Shown here: positions 5,212 through 6,487 of the stretch, piece after piece
Layout of the letters: every line of letters begins with the position of its first letter
Numbering within the stretch: the first letter of the stretch is position 1
Assembly: GCA_045628725.1 (NCBI GenBank)
Contig: JAZQPT010000071.1
Location: 1-6,487, forward strand
Direction: 5' to 3'
DNA: 6,487 bases
Source: JACQGD01 sp045628725
Lineage (GTDB): Bacteria; Patescibacteriota; Saccharimonadia; Saccharimonadales; Saccharimonadaceae
Notes under the pieces: generated by a model
The model's input: only the letters and a program-made list of their open reading frames with translations
The model's database searches: none
What the model was told of the DNA's origin: nothing
Made by a program: the position numbers and the translations under genes

Positions 5212-6183
5212 ATGGATATTTGCTTAGTTATTCCAAGTTACAATCGGGCCGATCTTATCGGTAATACCATTGAAAGTGCATTGAACCAGACACATGCGTT
5301 TGCACAAATTATTGTCGTAGACGATGCGTCGACGGACGATACATTGGCAAGGCTAAAGTGTTTTGGTGACCGTATTACGGTAATCGCGTCGTCAAAAGTC
5401 GGTGTGCAGGAAGCAAGAAACATAGGGGTGCGAGAAGCTAGGACGCGATTTGTGATGCTCTGCGACTCGGACGATTTGTTGCAGCCTACGCATGTGGAAA
5501 CCATCAGTCACTGGTTGGAGAATCACCAGAAATGTGATGCTATCTATACCAATCATCAAGTTTTTTATGACGATATTATCCAGGGCGATACTTTTTCGCG
5601 GGCGCCAGAAGGTTTCTTTGCAAACGCTCAAAGGCATGGCAATTTCTGGACGCAGATTCCCGATCTGTACCTCAAGACCGGGACATTTCAACCTTTGCTA
5701 GTCAGTGGCGTCACATTAAGAACCTCGTTTTACAACGACATCGGTGGGTTCGATCCTGCATTCAACGGCGTCCCTTCGGAAGACTGGGAGTTCACGTTGC
5801 GGGTGTTGAATAAAGGCAATGTGGCGCTATGTAACGAGCCACTAACGCTTATTCGCCGTCACCACGGGAACGAGTCGAAAAATGTTCTGCGTCAACGTCT
5901 CGGCGAGATAGCTATACTGGAGTACGCGCTTGCTCATCATAACTGTCCCAAAATATATCATCCAGAATTTATATCCATCATCGACCGGCACCGATTATGG
6001 GCATTCGAAGAGGCTTTTGGAACGAAAAAACTTCGATTGGCGGCAGCTATATTTCCACTTTTGGGAGAGCGACCACGTTCTTTGAAATTTTTTGTGAAGA
6101 GCGCCATTATACGGCTATACAGGACAGTGACAAATTACCGCGCGCCGCCGCTTCATGTTCAGTACGCCGATGCATTGCTTTAG
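5212..6183 (+). CDS. GT2-family glycosyltransferase
   Basis: This complete 323-residue GT2 transferase with a GT-A fold is probably a cytoplasmic-side enzyme building the polysaccharide repeat unit. DICLVIPSYNRADLIGNTIESALNQT (2-27) is the classic first strand and helix. IIVVDDASTDDT (33-44) binds the nucleotide. VGVQEARNIGVREA (63-76) precedes VMLCDSDDLL (81-90), which carries the metal-binding Asp85-x-Asp87-Asp88. GGFDPAF (178-184) followed by PSEDWEF (188-194) supplies the catalytic-base Glu-Asp. IRRHHGNES (214-222) is a motif common after the fold's last strand in this group. The length is normal and there are no obvious transmembrane helices. I chose ATG 5212 over TTG 5200, which would add MKSV, because of GAAGAG at 5202-5207. 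It diverges from the other GT2 gene and its 3' end lies next to an insertion sequence. Donor and acceptor sugars cannot be assigned. Codons are mixed and less GC-rich than in ugd. Confidence 0.92.
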   Translation: MDICLVIPSYNRADLIGNTIESALNQTHAFAQIIVVDDASTDDTLARLKCFGDRITVIASSKVGVQEARNIGVREARTRFVMLCDSDDLLQPTHVETISHWLENHQKCDAIYTNHQVFYDDIIQGDTFSRAPEGFFANAQRHGNFWTQIPDLYLKTGTFQPLLVSGVTLRTSFYNDIGGFDPAFNGVPSEDWEFTLRVLNKGNVALCNEPLTLIRRHHGNESKNVLRQRLGEIAILEYALAHHNCPKIYHPEFISIIDRHRLWAFEEAFGTKKLRLAAAIFPLLGERPRSLKFFVKSAIIRLYRTVTNYRAPPLHVQYADALL

Positions 6184-6304
6184 CAGGCCAGTCAATCGCT
6201 ATGAACGAAACCACAGAAGAGTTAACGCTCAGCGATGTCGAGGGCGGTCTCAAGAACCAAGTGCAACACCGGGTCAGTGGATCAAATCGGCTTGCAATTG
6301 TAGT

Positions 6305-6319
6305 CGAGCCATGTGCTCG
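6305..6319 (-). terminator. Small hairpin downstream of the transposase stop
   Basis: CGAGC (6305-6309) and GCTCG (6315-6319) pair perfectly around CATGT, 24 bases past the transposase stop on its strand. There is no T-run, so it is only a weak terminator candidate. Confidence 0.2.
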
Positions 6320-6342
6320 GTATAGACAGCAAGCGGCGTTTT

Positions 6343-6487
6343 CTAGCTGTCAAGTCCCGCCTGGTCATAAACCCGTTTAACGAATAGTTCCGGGCGCTTC
6401 TTCTGCCATTCCTTGAGCGCGAGGATCGGTGTCTTGCTGTCGATGGCCCGTTGCGGAATATGGTAGTTGTACAGCTTTAAATAGTTC
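6343..6487 (-). CDS. IS481-family transposase, C-terminal 47 residues (5' part outside window)
   Basis: Reading the minus strand from 6486 to the TAG stop at 6345-6343 gives 47 residues. It opens with NYLKLYNYHIPQRAI, the end of the integrase-core (rve) domain, where Y-N-x-H-x-P-Q-R is typical of IS481 transposases. It continues with KTPILALKEWQKKRPELFVK and ends VYDQAGLDS, a tail seen in this family. The catalytic D-D-E residues lie upstream, outside the window, so activity cannot be judged. The frame is open to the window edge with no stop or frameshift. It points towards the glycosyltransferase gene, tail to tail, about 160 bases beyond that gene's stop. An IS3-type transposase is the main alternative, less likely from the tail. 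Confidence 0.87.
   Translation of the reverse strand, partial: NYLKLYNYHIPQRAIDSKTPILALKEWQKKRPELFVKRVYDQAGLDS

Larger units (their letters stand above)
6236..6487 (-). mobile_element. Insertion sequence end, IS481-type (incomplete, runs off the window)
   Basis: The transposase 3' end at 6343 shows that an insertion sequence occupies the right edge. Its outer tip is not certain. IS481-family ends typically start with TGT. One TGT occurs at 6236, followed by a non-coding stretch to the stop codon; another at 6312 lies 31 bases from the stop. I give 6236 as a tentative limit. The other terminus is outside the window, so inverted repeats and target duplication cannot be checked. Confidence 0.45.

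Noticed and set aside
5190..5264. 24-codon upstream frame (ATG 5190) overlapping the GT2 start, possible leader peptide
   Set aside because: It has no ribosome site, is out of frame with the gene, and contains no run of regulatory codons.
5997..6380. 127-codon plus-strand frame overlapping the end of the GT2 gene
   Set aside because: Its first half lies within the GT2 coding sequence in another frame; only the part from ATG 6201 merits mention, and it is discussed as a finding.
1..6487. CRISPR array, tRNA, rRNA, toxin-antitoxin or phage-defence genes
   Set aside because: I found no regularly spaced direct repeats, no tRNA-like cloverleaf and no defence-type domains; all genes fit polysaccharide synthesis or an insertion sequence.

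Overview
The window is a slice of a surface-polysaccharide locus (exopolysaccharide, capsule or O-antigen) from a proteobacterium. A Gram-negative betaproteobacterium of the Burkholderiales/Oxalobacteraceae type is my best guess, inferred from the GC-rich codon use and style of the two left-hand genes. No rRNA or housekeeping marker is present to test this.

Layout. (1) Bases 1-1360, plus strand, GC-rich: the 3' part of a UDP-glucose 6-dehydrogenase gene, then a complete UDP-glucuronate 4-epimerase-type gene overlapping it by 4 bases. (2) 1361-1466: a gap with a stem-loop and a possible promoter. (3) 1467-2552, plus strand, much more AT-rich: a complete acyltransferase-3 membrane protein. (4) 2553-2791: a convergent gap with no convincing gene and perhaps a decayed coding remnant on the minus strand. 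(5) 4871-2792, minus strand: a GT2-family glycosyltransferase followed by a GT32-family glycosyltransferase. The 145-base gap between them holds three stem-loops. (6) 4872-5211: a divergent intergenic region with several inverted repeats, the best candidate control region here. (7) 5212-6183, plus strand: another GT2-family glycosyltransferase. (8) About 6184-6487: the end of an insertion sequence whose transposase (minus strand, IS481-type C-terminus) runs off the right edge.

How the genes fit together. The dehydrogenase oxidises UDP-glucose to UDP-glucuronate, and the epimerase would turn this into UDP-galacturonate, giving acidic sugar donors. The three glycosyltransferases would add sugars to a lipid-linked repeat unit, and the acyltransferase would decorate the glycan, typically with acetyl groups. 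No polymerase, flippase, chain-length regulator or initiating transferase is visible, so they must lie outside if the pathway is Wzx/Wzy-type. The sharp change in base composition after 1360, the mixed gene orientations and the insertion sequence fit a variable, horizontally exchanged cassette beside conserved sugar-nucleotide genes.

I see no evidence for an undescribed biological system. The most interesting unexplained structure is the set of palindromes between the divergent glycosyltransferase genes.
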